NCBI GenBank assembly: GCA_016716335.1
Contig: JADJWN010000008.1
Coordinates: 1-64,000 of the forward strand
DNA length: 64,000 nt
Direction: 5' to 3'
Origin: Saprospiraceae bacterium
GTDB lineage: Bacteria > Bacteroidota > Bacteroidia > Chitinophagales > Saprospiraceae
Positions within the stretch are counted from its first letter, which is position 1. Every line of letters starts with the position of its first letter. The notes beneath the pieces are model-generated. The model searched no databases, was not told the DNA's origin, and saw only the letters and a program-made list of their open reading frames with translations. Made by a program: the position numbers and the translations under genes. This document shows, piece after piece, positions 1-9,750 of the stretch.

Positions 1-1591
1 CACCCCAGTCGAGATCATCTATCTCAACATTTTTGACTGTCAATCCTGCAGGATCAGGCATGCCTTCGTAGTAGGGTTCTATACGCATGTGCACCTCACC
101 AAACTGACCGGCGCCACCACTCTGCTTTTTGTGACGATATACCTCATTGGCCACTTTGGTGATGGTTTCTCTGTAAGGAATTCTCGGTCTTTCGAAATTC
201 ATCTGGATACCATGCACTTTTTCAATCCTGTACTTAACCAGGTCGAGGTGCAACTGACCCTGTCCGTGCAGTATCGTTTGTTTGAGGGATGGTGATTGTT
301 CTACGATCAGTGTTGGATCTTCTTCCTCTATCTGGTGCAGAGCTTTCATGAGTTTTTCCATATCCCCTTTGCTGGGCGGAGACACCGCAGTGCGGATGCG
401 GGGTTCGGGAAACTGAATGGGTTCTATGGTGATATCAGAGCCTTTGGCACTCAGCGTATTGTTGGTATGGGCATTTTTCAGTTTCAGGGTTACACCTATG
501 TCTCCGGCCTGCAGATAATCGATGGGAGTACGGGTCTTGCCATTGGCTTCAAATACCTGACTCAATCGCTCTACCGAACTGTTTTTGGTGTTGATAAGGT
601 CATCGCCTGCTTTGACGGTACCGCTGTACACTTTGAAGTATGAGACCAATCCTACCTGTGGTTCGGACATGGTTTTATAGATAAACAGGGAAGCCGGTGC
701 CTTACTGTCGTAGGTCATGGTTTTGCCGTTGGCCAGTCTGAAGGGCGGACAATCTGCCGGACTGGGAGCGATGTCATTGATGAATCCCATGATACGACCG
801 CTGCCCATGTTATGTGTCGCAGAGCAGCAAAATACCGGGAAAATCTGCTGATGTGCCAGTGCAATTCTGAGTCCTTTGGAGAGGTCTTCTTCGGAGAGTG
901 TTCCTTCTTCGAAATACTTTTCCATCAGGCCTTCATCATTTTCTGCTGCGGCTTCTACGATAGCGTTGTGCATTTCTTTGGCCTTATCCATTTCAGATGC
1001 GGGTATAGGCTCTTTTTTGGGTTTGCCTCCTTTTGCATCAAAGACATACATGACCATACGGAGGGCATCAATGATGGAGTTGAATTGCGTACCCTGGTTG
1101 TAGGGATACTGAAACGGCAGTACTTTTGGACCGAATCTGTTTTTAGCCTGTTCGAGGGTGGACTCAAAATCAGATTTTTCATGATCCACCTGGTTGATTA
1201 CGAAAATGGACGGGGTACCGAATTTTTCCACATATTCCCATATCAGTTCTGTACCTACTTCCACTCCGTGGGCACTGTTGAGCATCATCACGGCAGTGTC
1301 GGCCACCTTGAGGGATGATACCACCTCCCCGATAAAATCATCAAATCCCGGAGTGTCTATAATATTGATTTTGCAGTCTCTCCATTTGACATGCATCAGG
1401 GTACTGAAAAGCGAATTGCCCCGTTCCTGCTCTATGGCGGTAAAGTCTGAGACTGTGTTGCCTGCCTGCACGCTGCCCATTCTGCTGATTGCACCGGATT
1501 CAAAGAGCATGGTTTCTGCAAAACTGGTTTTCCCGCATCCGGAATGTCCCAGCAAGACGACATTCCGTATATTTTTTGTATCTACACTCAT
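1..1591 (-). CDS. fusA: EF-G-like translation GTPase, 5' part only (runs off the window)
   Basis: The reading frame opens at ATG 1591 and stays open to the window edge, giving about 530 of the usual ~700 residues; the C-terminal part lies outside. Visible GTPase motifs are a P-loop GHSGCGKT near residue 14, DTPGFDDF (the G3 DxxG box) near residue 76, and NQVDHE at the G4 position. Canonical EF-G has AHVDAGKTT, DTPGHVDF and NKMD, so this looks like the divergent EF-G-like (EF-G2) paralogue rather than the main elongation factor; that is inference from motifs. The product should bind GTP and act on the ribosome in the cytoplasm. No partner gene is visible in the window. Confidence 0.85.
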   Translation of the reverse strand, partial: MSVDTKNIRNVVLLGHSGCGKTSFAETMLFESGAISRMGSVQAGNTVSDFTAIEQERGNSLFSTLMHVKWRDCKINIIDTPGFDDFIGEVVSSLKVADTAVMMLNSAHGVEVGTELIWEYVEKFGTPSIFVINQVDHEKSDFESTLEQAKNRFGPKVLPFQYPYNQGTQFNSIIDALRMVMYVFDAKGGKPKKEPIPASEMDKAKEMHNAIVEAAAENDEGLMEKYFEEGTLSEEDLSKGLRIALAHQQIFPVFCCSATHNMGSGRIMGFINDIAPSPADCPPFRLANGKTMTYDSKAPASLFIYKTMSEPQVGLVSYFKVYSGTVKAGDDLINTKNSSVERLSQVFEANGKTRTPIDYLQAGDIGVTLKLKNAHTNNTLSAKGSDITIEPIQFPEPRIRTAVSPPSKGDMEKLMKALHQIEEEDPTLIVEQSPSLKQTILHGQGQLHLDLVKYRIEKVHGIQMNFERPRIPYRETITKVANEVYRHKKQSGGAGQFGEVHMRIEPYYEGMPDPAGLTVKNVEIDDLDWG

Positions 1592-1860
1592 AAAAACTCT
1601 GATTTTGAGGATGAAAAAATAATCTGGCTTCTGAAAGCATTTTTTCAAAAGGCTGCAAAAGGTACAACCTATTCAGCTATCCGCAAAATAAAAAGACCAT
1701 AAAAAATTAATGTACGCTTAGCATTATTTTCCATATAAGATTTGTGTTGTATCAAAATCACAGAATATGAATCGGTTAGTCAGTCGGGAGTCACATTGGC
1801 AGATTTTTATTTGGTCAGGAAATTCTGCGGGGACTTTCCTGCAATGAGGATAAAGCAGAC

Positions 1861-1868
1861 TACCTTTG
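1861..1868 (+). promoter_or_regulatory. Putative -7 promoter element TACCTTTG
   Basis: TACCTTTG matches the Bacteroidota -7 consensus TAnnTTTG and lies 13 nt before the ATG of the EamA transporter. This predicts a very short leader. No convincing -33 TTTG was found, so support is only moderate. Confidence 0.4.
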
Positions 1869-1881
1869 TGCCACTTAATTT

Positions 1882-2769
1882 ATGGAGCCGCAAAATCAAA
1901 GTACAGACAGGACCTCCTGGGCCATATTGATTATACTCAGTCTGGTATGGGGTTGTTCATTTATTCTCATCAAAAAAGCACTGATTGCCTTCAGTCCTGT
2001 GCAGCTTGCTTCTATGAGACTGGGTATATCATCCCTTGCTTTTGCGCCGGTAGTGTGGTATCACAGAAATAATATCGACTGGAACAAGTGGATGAAATTT
2101 CTGGCCGTGGGGCTGACCGGAAGTGGTATTCCTGCTTTTCTCTTCTTTTTTGCACAGACAAAAATCAATTCTTCGGTGGCCGGCATATTAAACAGTCTTA
2201 CGCCTTTGTGGACACTTATGATTGGCATTTTTATTTTCAAGCTTCAGTTTGAACGGGCAAAGCTGGCAGGCTTGTTTATCGGGTTTGTAGGTGCAGTGCT
2301 GCTTCTGGGCAGCAACGGACAGGCCGGGACCAACAGTATATGGCATGGCTTGCTGGTGGTAGTGGCTACGCTGTGTTATGCATCGAGTGTCAATATGGTA
2401 CAGGCATTTTTCAGTGACACCCGGCCCGTGATCATCAGCGCATTGTCCTTTTTCCTTACCGGGCCTGTTTTTCTGGTCTGGCTTTTATTTTTTTCCGATT
2501 TTTTTGAAGTCCTTTCAAATAATCCGGATGCCTGGATTTCATTGGGTGCAGTGAGTGCATTGTCTTTGTTCGGGACGGTGCTGGCAAGTATCCTGTTTTA
2601 TTATCTGGTACAGCGCACCAGTGCGGTATTTGGCAGTACAGTGACCTATCTGATGCCTGTGGTAGCTATGGGCTGGGGCATACTTGACGGCGAATCCGTT
2701 GGCCTTGTCCATATACTTGCTATGGCTTTTATTCTTACCGGAGTATATATTACCAAAAAAAATCATTAA
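1882..2769 (+). CDS. EamA/DMT-family membrane transporter
   Basis: The 295-residue product has about ten hydrophobic segments arranged as two EamA repeats (roughly residues 14-140 and 155-290), the standard layout of drug/metabolite exporters in the inner membrane. The substrate cannot be read from sequence. The start at 1882 is chosen because it leads directly into the first membrane helix, with a cytosolic lead of about 12 residues, and because a TAnnTTTG element lies just upstream. The SET-domain gene follows after a single base, so the two are probably co-transcribed. Confidence 0.85.
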   Translation: MEPQNQSTDRTSWAILIILSLVWGCSFILIKKALIAFSPVQLASMRLGISSLAFAPVVWYHRNNIDWNKWMKFLAVGLTGSGIPAFLFFFAQTKINSSVAGILNSLTPLWTLMIGIFIFKLQFERAKLAGLFIGFVGAVLLLGSNGQAGTNSIWHGLLVVVATLCYASSVNMVQAFFSDTRPVIISALSFFLTGPVFLVWLLFFSDFFEVLSNNPDAWISLGAVSALSLFGTVLASILFYYLVQRTSAVFGSTVTYLMPVVAMGWGILDGESVGLVHILAMAFILTGVYITKKNH

Positions 2770-2770
2770 A

Positions 2771-3160
2771 ATGCATCAGATACCGGGTTTGTATGTTTCT
2801 GAATCCAATGCAAAGGGCAGGGGAGTATTCACATCCTCTCATATTAACGCCGGAGATACCATAGAAATCTGTCCTGTAATCGTCATTCCCCGATCCGAAC
2901 TACCCATAATTCACAAGACGGTTTTGCATGATTATTATTTTTTATGGGGAGATAATATGGAGGATTGCGCCATTGCCCTCGGATTTGGGAGTCTCTACAA
3001 TCATGCGGTGCATCCCAATGCCAATTTTATTCTGGATATCGAAAATCGGACAATTGACATAGAGGCCATCATGGATATACCGGCAGGCTCTGAGATTACC
3101 ATCAATTATCATGGTGAGCCCGGAGATCCTGAAGCTCTGTGGTTTGAACCTGCGCTGTGA
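2771..3160 (+). CDS. SET domain-containing protein
   Basis: This 129-residue protein is essentially a bare SET domain. It has the N-terminal KGRGVFTS strand, a central NHAVHPNANF segment (the NHS-like pseudoknot motif), and the C-terminal GSEITINYHGEP motif that closes the S-adenosylmethionine site. SET proteins methylate lysines; bacterial short versions of this type have no assigned target. ATG 2771 is preferred over an upstream in-frame start because it begins right before the conserved domain and follows the transporter stop by one base. Confidence 0.8.
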   Translation: MHQIPGLYVSESNAKGRGVFTSSHINAGDTIEICPVIVIPRSELPIIHKTVLHDYYFLWGDNMEDCAIALGFGSLYNHAVHPNANFILDIENRTIDIEAIMDIPAGSEITINYHGEPGDPEALWFEPAL

Positions 3161-3219
3161 AATATTTTAATTATTTCTATATCGAAAAGGGGGCTTTTCA
3201 TGTACATGGATTTCTGATA

Positions 3220-3804
3220 TCACATAGTGGGGTCTGAATAGATGATATAACAGCATTGGATTCTGATCGTGGATATTGGGGTATTGAAACTATGTACTTT
3301 ATTGCACCTTCTTCTCAAAACAGTAAAAGGGTACAGGATTTTTGTGAAAATAACAAAAACCGTTGACCTGATAATACCCAGGCTGCGATACAACCGTAGG
3401 GAAACCGGATTTTTGCTGTATGCATCCAGTCTTATGACTTCAAAACCGTTTTTACCGGCAAAATCTTCCGCAAAAAGGCACATCTGCTTTCCTAATTTTC
3501 TCCCCTGAGCCGACGGAAGGACCGCAAGTCTGTGAATAATCAGGGCCTTTGAGCCCGGGTGTTGCCACCTTACATTTGCATATTGTGCATCTTGTTTGTC
3601 ATCCAGCGTAATGGTAGCCAGTATTTCTCCCTCTTCCTTAAACACAAAACAGGATTGATTCCGGATATCCTCCATCACATGCTCCAGCAGCGGATAGGTG
3701 TAATTCCATTGGTTTATACCGGCTGCAATCATAGCGTCAGTGGCCAGTTTGAAAAGTGTGGCAATACGGGTTGCATCTGTATTTCGGGCCTGAAGGATTT
3801 TCAT
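3220..3804 (-). CDS. GNAT family N-acetyltransferase, apparent C-terminal frameshift
   Basis: The start at 3804 opens with MKILQARNTD, typical of the first GNAT strand; an in-frame extension upstream has no domain character. The acetyl-CoA binding loop is PSAQGRKLG, followed by RLDAYSKNP and YRSLG. After YRSLG the frame runs into an uncharacteristic tail ending at 3220. In the neighbouring frame the expected family ending follows directly (motif PVPFYCFEKKV, stop at 3299-3301). One base appears to be missing around 3374-3381, so the true gene is probably 3299-3804, about 168 residues. The substrate is unknown. The gene is convergent with the SET gene. Confidence 0.7.
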   Translation of the reverse strand: MKILQARNTDATRIATLFKLATDAMIAAGINQWNYTYPLLEHVMEDIRNQSCFVFKEEGEILATITLDDKQDAQYANVRWQHPGSKALIIHRLAVLPSAQGRKLGKQMCLFAEDFAGKNGFEVIRLDAYSKNPVSLRLYRSLGIIRSTVFVIFTKILYPFTVLRRRCNKVHSFNTPISTIRIQCCYIIYSDPTM

Positions 3805-4011
3805 ATCCGGTAATTCCATCAGCAAATGTAAAAAACCACAAAATAACCTTGCGATAAATATCAGTGATTCAGCTTTTTTCAAACCTTGGGTTCTATGGAT
3901 AAAAGTCTCGGTCAGGACATTCCGGCACATGAAATCTTTGATTTTTACATTATGTAGAGTAAGTGCAGAAAAATCAGACTATCTTGGCACTTGTATATTT
4001 TTCTAAAAAAA

Positions 4012-6561
4012 ATGAAAGTATCTGTCATATCTTTTTTAGGCTTGTCTGTTTTCTGGTTTTTGTCGTGTGGTAAGAATGCTGATCCATCCGTCGGTAATAT
4101 AGAAAAACTTTACCCCTATGAGGATCACTATCTCATGAAGCAGTTTCCTGAGAAATCCTTTCCAATCCGGGCATATGAACGGGCATTGCAAAGAGTTGCT
4201 GAATTCAGTGCCAGGGGTGACCAAAGATCAGCCGGACAATGGGTAGTGCAGGGGCCGGGCAATCTGGGAGCACGCATCAATACCATCGCTGTACATCCGC
4301 AAAATGAAAATATTATACTTATTGGATATTCGGAAGGAGGACTCTGGCGTACCGAAAACGGGGGTAAAGACTGGACTCCGGTATTTGATGACAAGCTGGC
4401 ATTGTCTATAGGAGATATTGAGTTTGATCCGGTTAATCCAGATATAGTTTTTGCCGGTACCGGTGATCCCAATATATCGGGATATCCCTTTGTAGGCAAT
4501 GGACTGTATAAATCCACTGATGCCGGTAAGTCCTGGTCATTTGCGGGTCTTGCAGAGGCCCGTATTATATCCCAGATAAGGATAAGCAAACAAAACCCAT
4601 CCATCATGTATGTAGCTGCGATGGGATTGCCTTTTGAAAAAAATATACATCGGGGCCTGTATAAAACTGTGAATGGCGGACAAAGCTGGCAGCAGGTGCT
4701 TTTTGTCAATGATTCTACGGGTATTATTGATATAGCCCTGCATCCTTCCAATCCCGATATAGTGTATGCCTGTGCCTGGAACCGGATACGCAATAATGCA
4801 ACTTCTCTGGTGTCAGGTCCTGATGCAAAAATATTCAAGACTACTGATGGCGGATTAAGCTGGAATATGCTGAGCAATGGATTGCCCCAGGACCCGCAAA
4901 GCCGCATCGGTATCACCATTTATGAAGCGCAACCGGAGACTTTATATGCCTGTTATACCCGGGCTTCGGATTTCAATTTGCTGGGCATCTATAAGACTAC
5001 CAATGGAGGCGATGAATGGACAGAAATACCGACAGCAGAAAGCAATGGTCTGAGTGCCGGAAACTATGGAGGTTTCGGCTGGTATTTCGGTAAAATCAGG
5101 GTGAATCCCTCCAATCCTGATGATATATTCATACTCGGGGTAGATCTGTACAGAACAAGAAATGGTGGTCAAAACTGGGAAATTGCCACTCCTCCCTGGT
5201 GGCAGTATGATGTACATGCTGACAAACATGATCTCGTATGGCTCAAAGATCACATCCTTCTGGCTACGGATGGTGGCCTTTACAAATCTCGAAGAAATAA
5301 CACAGAAGAATGGGAAGATATAGAGAATATCCCAACCACCCAGTTTTACCGTGTAGGTTATAATCCCAATTATCCCGAATTGTACTACGGAGGTGCCCAG
5401 GATAATGGCACTTCCGGTGGCAACGCAGAAACTATCAATGACTGGCTCCGGATATTCGGCGGTGATGGTTTTCAGCCCTTATTTCATCCCACCAATCCCG
5501 ATATCTATTATGTCTCTACACAAAACGGAGGACTGGCAGTGACTACCAACGGTGGCCTCAATTTTCAGGGTGCCAGAGATGGAATCAACAGTGCAGACCC
5601 ACGCAACTGGGATATGCCTTTCATGATGAGCCATCACAGTCCGGCGGTGTTATATACCGGTACACATAGAGTTTATAAATCTACCCGTGAAGGTGTACCG
5701 GCCTGGAGTCCCGTCAGTGAGGTGCTGACCAACCCCAATTCCAATGCATTCCGGAAGAATATCAGTACATTGCATGAATCCCCGGTCAATCCTGACATAC
5801 TTTACGCAGGTACCTCTGACGGATGGGTCTGGACCAGCAAAAACGGAGGTCAAAACTGGCAACGCATCACCAATGGATTGCCGCACCGATATGTATCGTC
5901 TGTCGTGGCATCCCATCATGATGAAAATGTGGTATTCGTAAGCTTCACAGGATATAAGGACAATGATTTCACACCCTATATCTACCGCTCTGACAATGGC
6001 GGACTCACCTGGAGACCCGTACAGGGCAATCTGCCTTCCATTGCTGTGAATAATATCCTGCTTTTGCCTCGGGTGGATGCACTGAACAACACTAAGGACG
6101 ATATTATTTTCGCAGCCACAGATGGAGGTGTTTTCTGGACCAAAGACGGAGGTATCAGCTGGCAGAGACTCGGCAGCAATATGCCGGTTATACCTGTATA
6201 TGACATCGAGTATAATGTAGCCAATCATGAGATTATTGCCGGTACTTTCGCAAGGAGTATTCAGTCTTTTGATCTCCGGCAGATAGATTTGATATCTTCT
6301 GTCAGGCCTGCGGATAAGTTTCCTGCAGTCATATCTGTCTATCCTTCTGTTACACAGGGAATAATTACGTTGACGAGTAAGTCTGAAAATACTATGGTGA
6401 ATTATACCATTACAGATGTAAATGGTACACCCAAACTTTCAGGTAAGGCAGCGACAAAAAGCTGGGATCTGGATGTATCCTTCTTGCCTGCGGGTATATA
6501 TTTTATACAAATAAAGGGTGACAGGGATGTCCGGTTTACGCGACAATTTGTGAAAATGTAG
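4012..6561 (+). CDS. Exported Asp-box (BNR/sortilin-like) repeat protein with T9SS sorting domain
   Basis: This 849-residue protein starts at ATG 4012; an in-frame TTG 21 nt upstream is less likely. A hydrophobic signal ends in FWFLSCGK, a possible but weak lipobox. The body is a beta-propeller-type array with at least nine Asp-box motifs (S/T-x-N/D-x-G-x-x-W), for example TENGGKDW, STDAGKSW, TVNGGQSW, TKNGGQNW-like and TKDGGISW. The last ~75 residues form a type A T9SS sorting domain (SVYPSVTQGII, then AGIYFIQIK, ending in FTRQFVKM). It is therefore probably exported to the cell surface by T9SS. Catalytic activity cannot be assigned; such propellers may bind glycans or proteins. Confidence 0.85.
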   Translation: MKVSVISFLGLSVFWFLSCGKNADPSVGNIEKLYPYEDHYLMKQFPEKSFPIRAYERALQRVAEFSARGDQRSAGQWVVQGPGNLGARINTIAVHPQNENIILIGYSEGGLWRTENGGKDWTPVFDDKLALSIGDIEFDPVNPDIVFAGTGDPNISGYPFVGNGLYKSTDAGKSWSFAGLAEARIISQIRISKQNPSIMYVAAMGLPFEKNIHRGLYKTVNGGQSWQQVLFVNDSTGIIDIALHPSNPDIVYACAWNRIRNNATSLVSGPDAKIFKTTDGGLSWNMLSNGLPQDPQSRIGITIYEAQPETLYACYTRASDFNLLGIYKTTNGGDEWTEIPTAESNGLSAGNYGGFGWYFGKIRVNPSNPDDIFILGVDLYRTRNGGQNWEIATPPWWQYDVHADKHDLVWLKDHILLATDGGLYKSRRNNTEEWEDIENIPTTQFYRVGYNPNYPELYYGGAQDNGTSGGNAETINDWLRIFGGDGFQPLFHPTNPDIYYVSTQNGGLAVTTNGGLNFQGARDGINSADPRNWDMPFMMSHHSPAVLYTGTHRVYKSTREGVPAWSPVSEVLTNPNSNAFRKNISTLHESPVNPDILYAGTSDGWVWTSKNGGQNWQRITNGLPHRYVSSVVASHHDENVVFVSFTGYKDNDFTPYIYRSDNGGLTWRPVQGNLPSIAVNNILLLPRVDALNNTKDDIIFAATDGGVFWTKDGGISWQRLGSNMPVIPVYDIEYNVANHEIIAGTFARSIQSFDLRQIDLISSVRPADKFPAVISVYPSVTQGIITLTSKSENTMVNYTITDVNGTPKLSGKAATKSWDLDVSFLPAGIYFIQIKGDRDVRFTRQFVKM

Positions 6562-6577
6562 CAGCCTTTTACGGCTG
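6562..6577. terminator. Short hairpin between convergent genes
   Basis: CAGCC and GGCTG form a 5-bp stem just after the stop of the Asp-box gene and before the convergent oadB end. There is no strong T-tract, so a terminator role is only suggested by position. Confidence 0.3.
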
Positions 6578-6604
6578 ATTGCGTATTGTCAGAAACATTA
6601 AAAA

Positions 6605-7810
6605 CTAAGAAAGGAAGGCAATCAATACTCCGGCAGCTACTGCACTGCCGATTACCCCTGCAATATTGCTGGACATGGCATACTGCAGGATGTGGTTGGT
6701 AGGGTCGTGTTTCAGTGCAATTTCATTGGCCACTCTTGAGGACATAGGTACTGCACTCAGCCCGGTAGCACCGATCAATGGATTGATTTTTTTTATGGCA
6801 AAGAGGTTGTAGATTTTTACCGCCAGAATACCACCTGCCACAGATAGCATGAATGCCAGAAAACCTCCGATGATGATCAGAAGGGTCTGGAAATTGAGAA
6901 AACTTGAGGCTGTCATGGTAGCTCCCACTGTCAGCCCGAGAAATATGGTGGCAGTGTTCATGATGGTTTCGGAGGCAGCGGTAAAAAGCCTTTGAGTATC
7001 GCTCCCCGTTTCCTTAATCAGGTTGCCAAACATCAACATGCCTATGAGCGGTAAAGCAGCAGGCACAAAAAGACCCGAGAGGATACACAATGCAATGGGA
7101 AATAAAATTTTTACTGCTTTCAGATTTTGGATCTGAACTCTGGATGGATAAAGTGTATCCTGCTGCTTCATATGAATGCGGAGTTCCTGCTCTGTGGTGG
7201 TAAATCTGACCACCAAAGGAATAATGACAGGTACCAAAGCCATGTAAGAATAAGCGGCTATGGCAATAGGTCCAAGCATGTGGGGAGCAAGGACAATGCT
7301 GGTGTAAATGGCAGTAGGTCCATCAGCGCCGCCGATGATTCCCAAGGCTGCGGCTTCCTTCAGTGTAAATCCAGTAGCAACGGCAGCGATCATTACGGTA
7401 AAAATTCCTATCTGAGCTGCTGCGCCGAACAATGCCAGTCTCAGATTGCGGAGCATGGGACCAAAATCTGTCATCGCACCCACTCCCAGGAAGATGAGTG
7501 GTGGCAACAATCCTGTTTTTATCAGCAGGTAATACAACATATTGAGTATGCCGAAATTTCCTGCTATTTCCAGTACATCCATTTCCATGATGCCATTGGT
7601 ATCGGAGGCCGGGATGATACCCAGACCACCACCCGGGATATTGGCAAGCAGTACACCGAATGCGATGGGAATGAGCAACAGCGGCTCAAATCTTTTATAT
7701 ATGCCTAAGTAAAGCAGGTAGCAGGAAATAAAAAGCATAAGAAGAGACAGGGGATTTTGTATCAAATCATCCAATGCCGTCATTTCATACAAAGCACGCA
7801 ACACCTCCAT
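6605..7810 (-). CDS. oadB: Sodium-pumping decarboxylase beta subunit
   Basis: The 401-residue polytopic membrane protein matches the beta subunit of sodium-translocating oxaloacetate/methylmalonyl-CoA decarboxylases. Signature segments are GIIGGADGPTAIYTS (which holds the Na+-site aspartate in the family) and NPLIGATGLSAVPM near the C-terminus. The family decarboxylates the carboxybiotin carried by the alpha subunit and uses the energy to export Na+. The start lies 5 nt after the alpha-subunit stop, and the three genes run gamma-alpha-beta on the minus strand, which supports one operon. Confidence 0.93.
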   Translation of the reverse strand: MEVLRALYEMTALDDLIQNPLSLLMLFISCYLLYLGIYKRFEPLLLIPIAFGVLLANIPGGGLGIIPASDTNGIMEMDVLEIAGNFGILNMLYYLLIKTGLLPPLIFLGVGAMTDFGPMLRNLRLALFGAAAQIGIFTVMIAAVATGFTLKEAAALGIIGGADGPTAIYTSIVLAPHMLGPIAIAAYSYMALVPVIIPLVVRFTTTEQELRIHMKQQDTLYPSRVQIQNLKAVKILFPIALCILSGLFVPAALPLIGMLMFGNLIKETGSDTQRLFTAASETIMNTATIFLGLTVGATMTASSFLNFQTLLIIIGGFLAFMLSVAGGILAVKIYNLFAIKKINPLIGATGLSAVPMSSRVANEIALKHDPTNHILQYAMSSNIAGVIGSAVAAGVLIAFLS

Positions 7811-7815
7811 ACTGC

Positions 7816-9738
7816 CTATACAATCTTTATGAGCTTATCATCTTCAGATACATCCGTACCATGAGGTACGAGGATTTCAGCTACCGTACCACTTTGCGGT
7901 GCTGCAATGGCATTGATTACTTTCATGGATTCGATAAATGCCACTGTATCCCCTTTATTGACCTTATCGCCTATCTGGATAGCTTTATCCCCGGATTGAC
8001 GGGTCAGAAAAAATTTTCCTTCAAGGGGTGCAGTGATAAATGTATCTTTCTGATCACCTGCTTCCATTTTCTGTTCCGGTTTTTCAGTCTGCCGTGTCTG
8101 TGAGCTAGCCTCCGGTGTATCATAAGCTATTTTAACCACAAATTTTTCTCCATTGATATCCAGATTGAGTATTCTGGGTGCAGTGCCGGGATGAGTCTCG
8201 GCACTTCCGTTTGTATAGCCATTGCTTTTGCCATTGGTATGAGCCATGGCTTGTATTTTGACCGGAGTGGATTTCAATTCTTTGCGGCGTGCCAGATCTT
8301 CTTCAAATTTCCTTTTAGCTTCTCCGGATCTGAATGCTTCATATTGTGTGGGGTGCATTGCATACTCCATCAGTTCTTCATCGTCAGGTCCTGTGTCCCA
8401 TCCTTTTTCCACCATTTTCTTCCTGTAGTCCTCCAATTGGTCGGGATATAAATCCTGAGGGTTGCCTTCATAAAACGTTCGGCCCTGACTCAAGGCCAGC
8501 GTCTTGATTTCATCATCTACCGGTCCGGGCAGTTGTCCCTGCTGCCCGAGAATCATATTCCGGGTATTTTCATCAATCATAGACCAGCGTTCCTTGCCTT
8601 TTTCCATCTGGATGACATTCATCAGGGCAACATTTTTCACATATTGACTGAAGGGAGTGACTAAAGGCGGATAGCCTAATTTTGGCCAAACATACTCTAC
8701 TTCATGGAGCATTTTTACAAAAAGGTCGTCCTGTGTGAGCGGCTTCTTCTGGTTTTTGATCAGCCAGTTGTTCAGATTGCTTAGGTTGTTTTCAAGATCT
8801 GCCATCAGGCTGCCCATCATGCCTCCCGGTAGTCCGGAACCAATCAGGAGAGCATTGATTTCTCTGTTTTTGGGATTTATATAATAACCCAGGAAATCAT
8901 CTATAAACTCCTGCGTGAGCCTTCTTACATTCATATATGCTTTGAGATCCACCTCTCTGACACTGAATCCTGCGTCCCTGAGCATGGCCTGGATCGTCAG
9001 TACATCTGCATGACCTGTGCCCCAGGAGAGCGGCTCCATACCTACATCTATGAAGTCGGCTCCATTCAGGGCAGCTTCGAGTGAGGAGGCTACCGAAAAG
9101 CCCGGAGTGGTATGTCCGTGGTAATGAATGAGAATATCGGGATGTCGCTCCCGGATTCATTTTACAATTTTGCCAACAGAAACAGGCCGGGCAATACCTG
9201 CCATATCCTTCAGGCAGATTTCCTGTGCCCCAAGTTCAATAAAGCGGTCTGCAAGAGCCACAAAATAATCTACGGTATGTACGGGAGAGACAGTAAGGCT
9301 CAGGGCTCCCTGAGCAATCATGCCGCCTTCCCGTGCATATTGAAAGGAAAGCGCAAGATTCCGGGCATTGTTCAGTCCGTCAAAAGATCGGGCAATATCG
9401 GTACCCTGAAGTTTTTTAACTTTAAACATAAGCCTCCGGACATCTGCCGGTACTGGATTCATGCGCAGTCCGTTGAGGCCACGTTCGAGCATCTGTGTTT
9501 GTATGCCTGTCTCGTTGAATGCTTTGGTCCATTTTCTTACGCAATGATTGGGGTTTTCGCCAAAAAGAAGATTGACCTGCTCAAACCCTCCACCGTTGGT
9601 TTCCACTCTGTCAAAACATCCCATGCGTATAATCTCCGGAGCTACTCTTTCCAGTTGGCTTGCTGTGGGTACATATTTTCCCGCAGATTGCCACATGTCC
9701 CGATATACAAGAGTGAGTCTGATTTCTTTTCTTCTCAT
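7816..9738 (-). CDS. oadA: Biotin-dependent decarboxylase alpha subunit, interrupted by an in-frame TGA
   Basis: Carboxyltransferase domain, linker and C-terminal biotinyl domain of the OadA/pyruvate carboxylase B family, about 640 residues. Near the N-terminus the family DTTLRDAHQS-type motif appears as LVYRDMWQSAGK. The metal-binding HYHGH motif is at 9125-9139. The biotinyl-lysine motif is ESMKVIN, about 35 residues from the end. A TGA at 9157-9159 sits between VGKIVK and IRERHPD and splits the frame; nothing shifts across it, so one substitution (for example CGA Arg to TGA) is enough to explain it. The segment after it (from 9156) keeps full homology. This is either a sequencing error or a nonsense mutation. 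The enzyme transfers CO2 from an oxoacid or acyl-CoA to biotin. Confidence 0.88.
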
Positions 9739-9750
9739 AAATACGTTACT

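Noticed and set aside
1592..1860. Search for a gene or RNA between the EF-G-like gene and the transporter
   Set aside because: The spacer is AT-rich with only a short open frame and no stable hairpins; it probably just holds the two divergent promoters.
3184..3199. GAAAAG/CTTTTC hairpin between the SET and GNAT genes
   Set aside because: The stem is only 6 bp, AT-rich, and lacks a following T-tract, so it is not a convincing terminator.
4128..4919. 263-codon antisense open frame inside the Asp-box gene
   Set aside because: It is complementary to a conserved coding repeat region, has no domain character and no spacing from the real gene. Similar long antisense frames lie in oadB, the adhesin and the tail-fibre gene.
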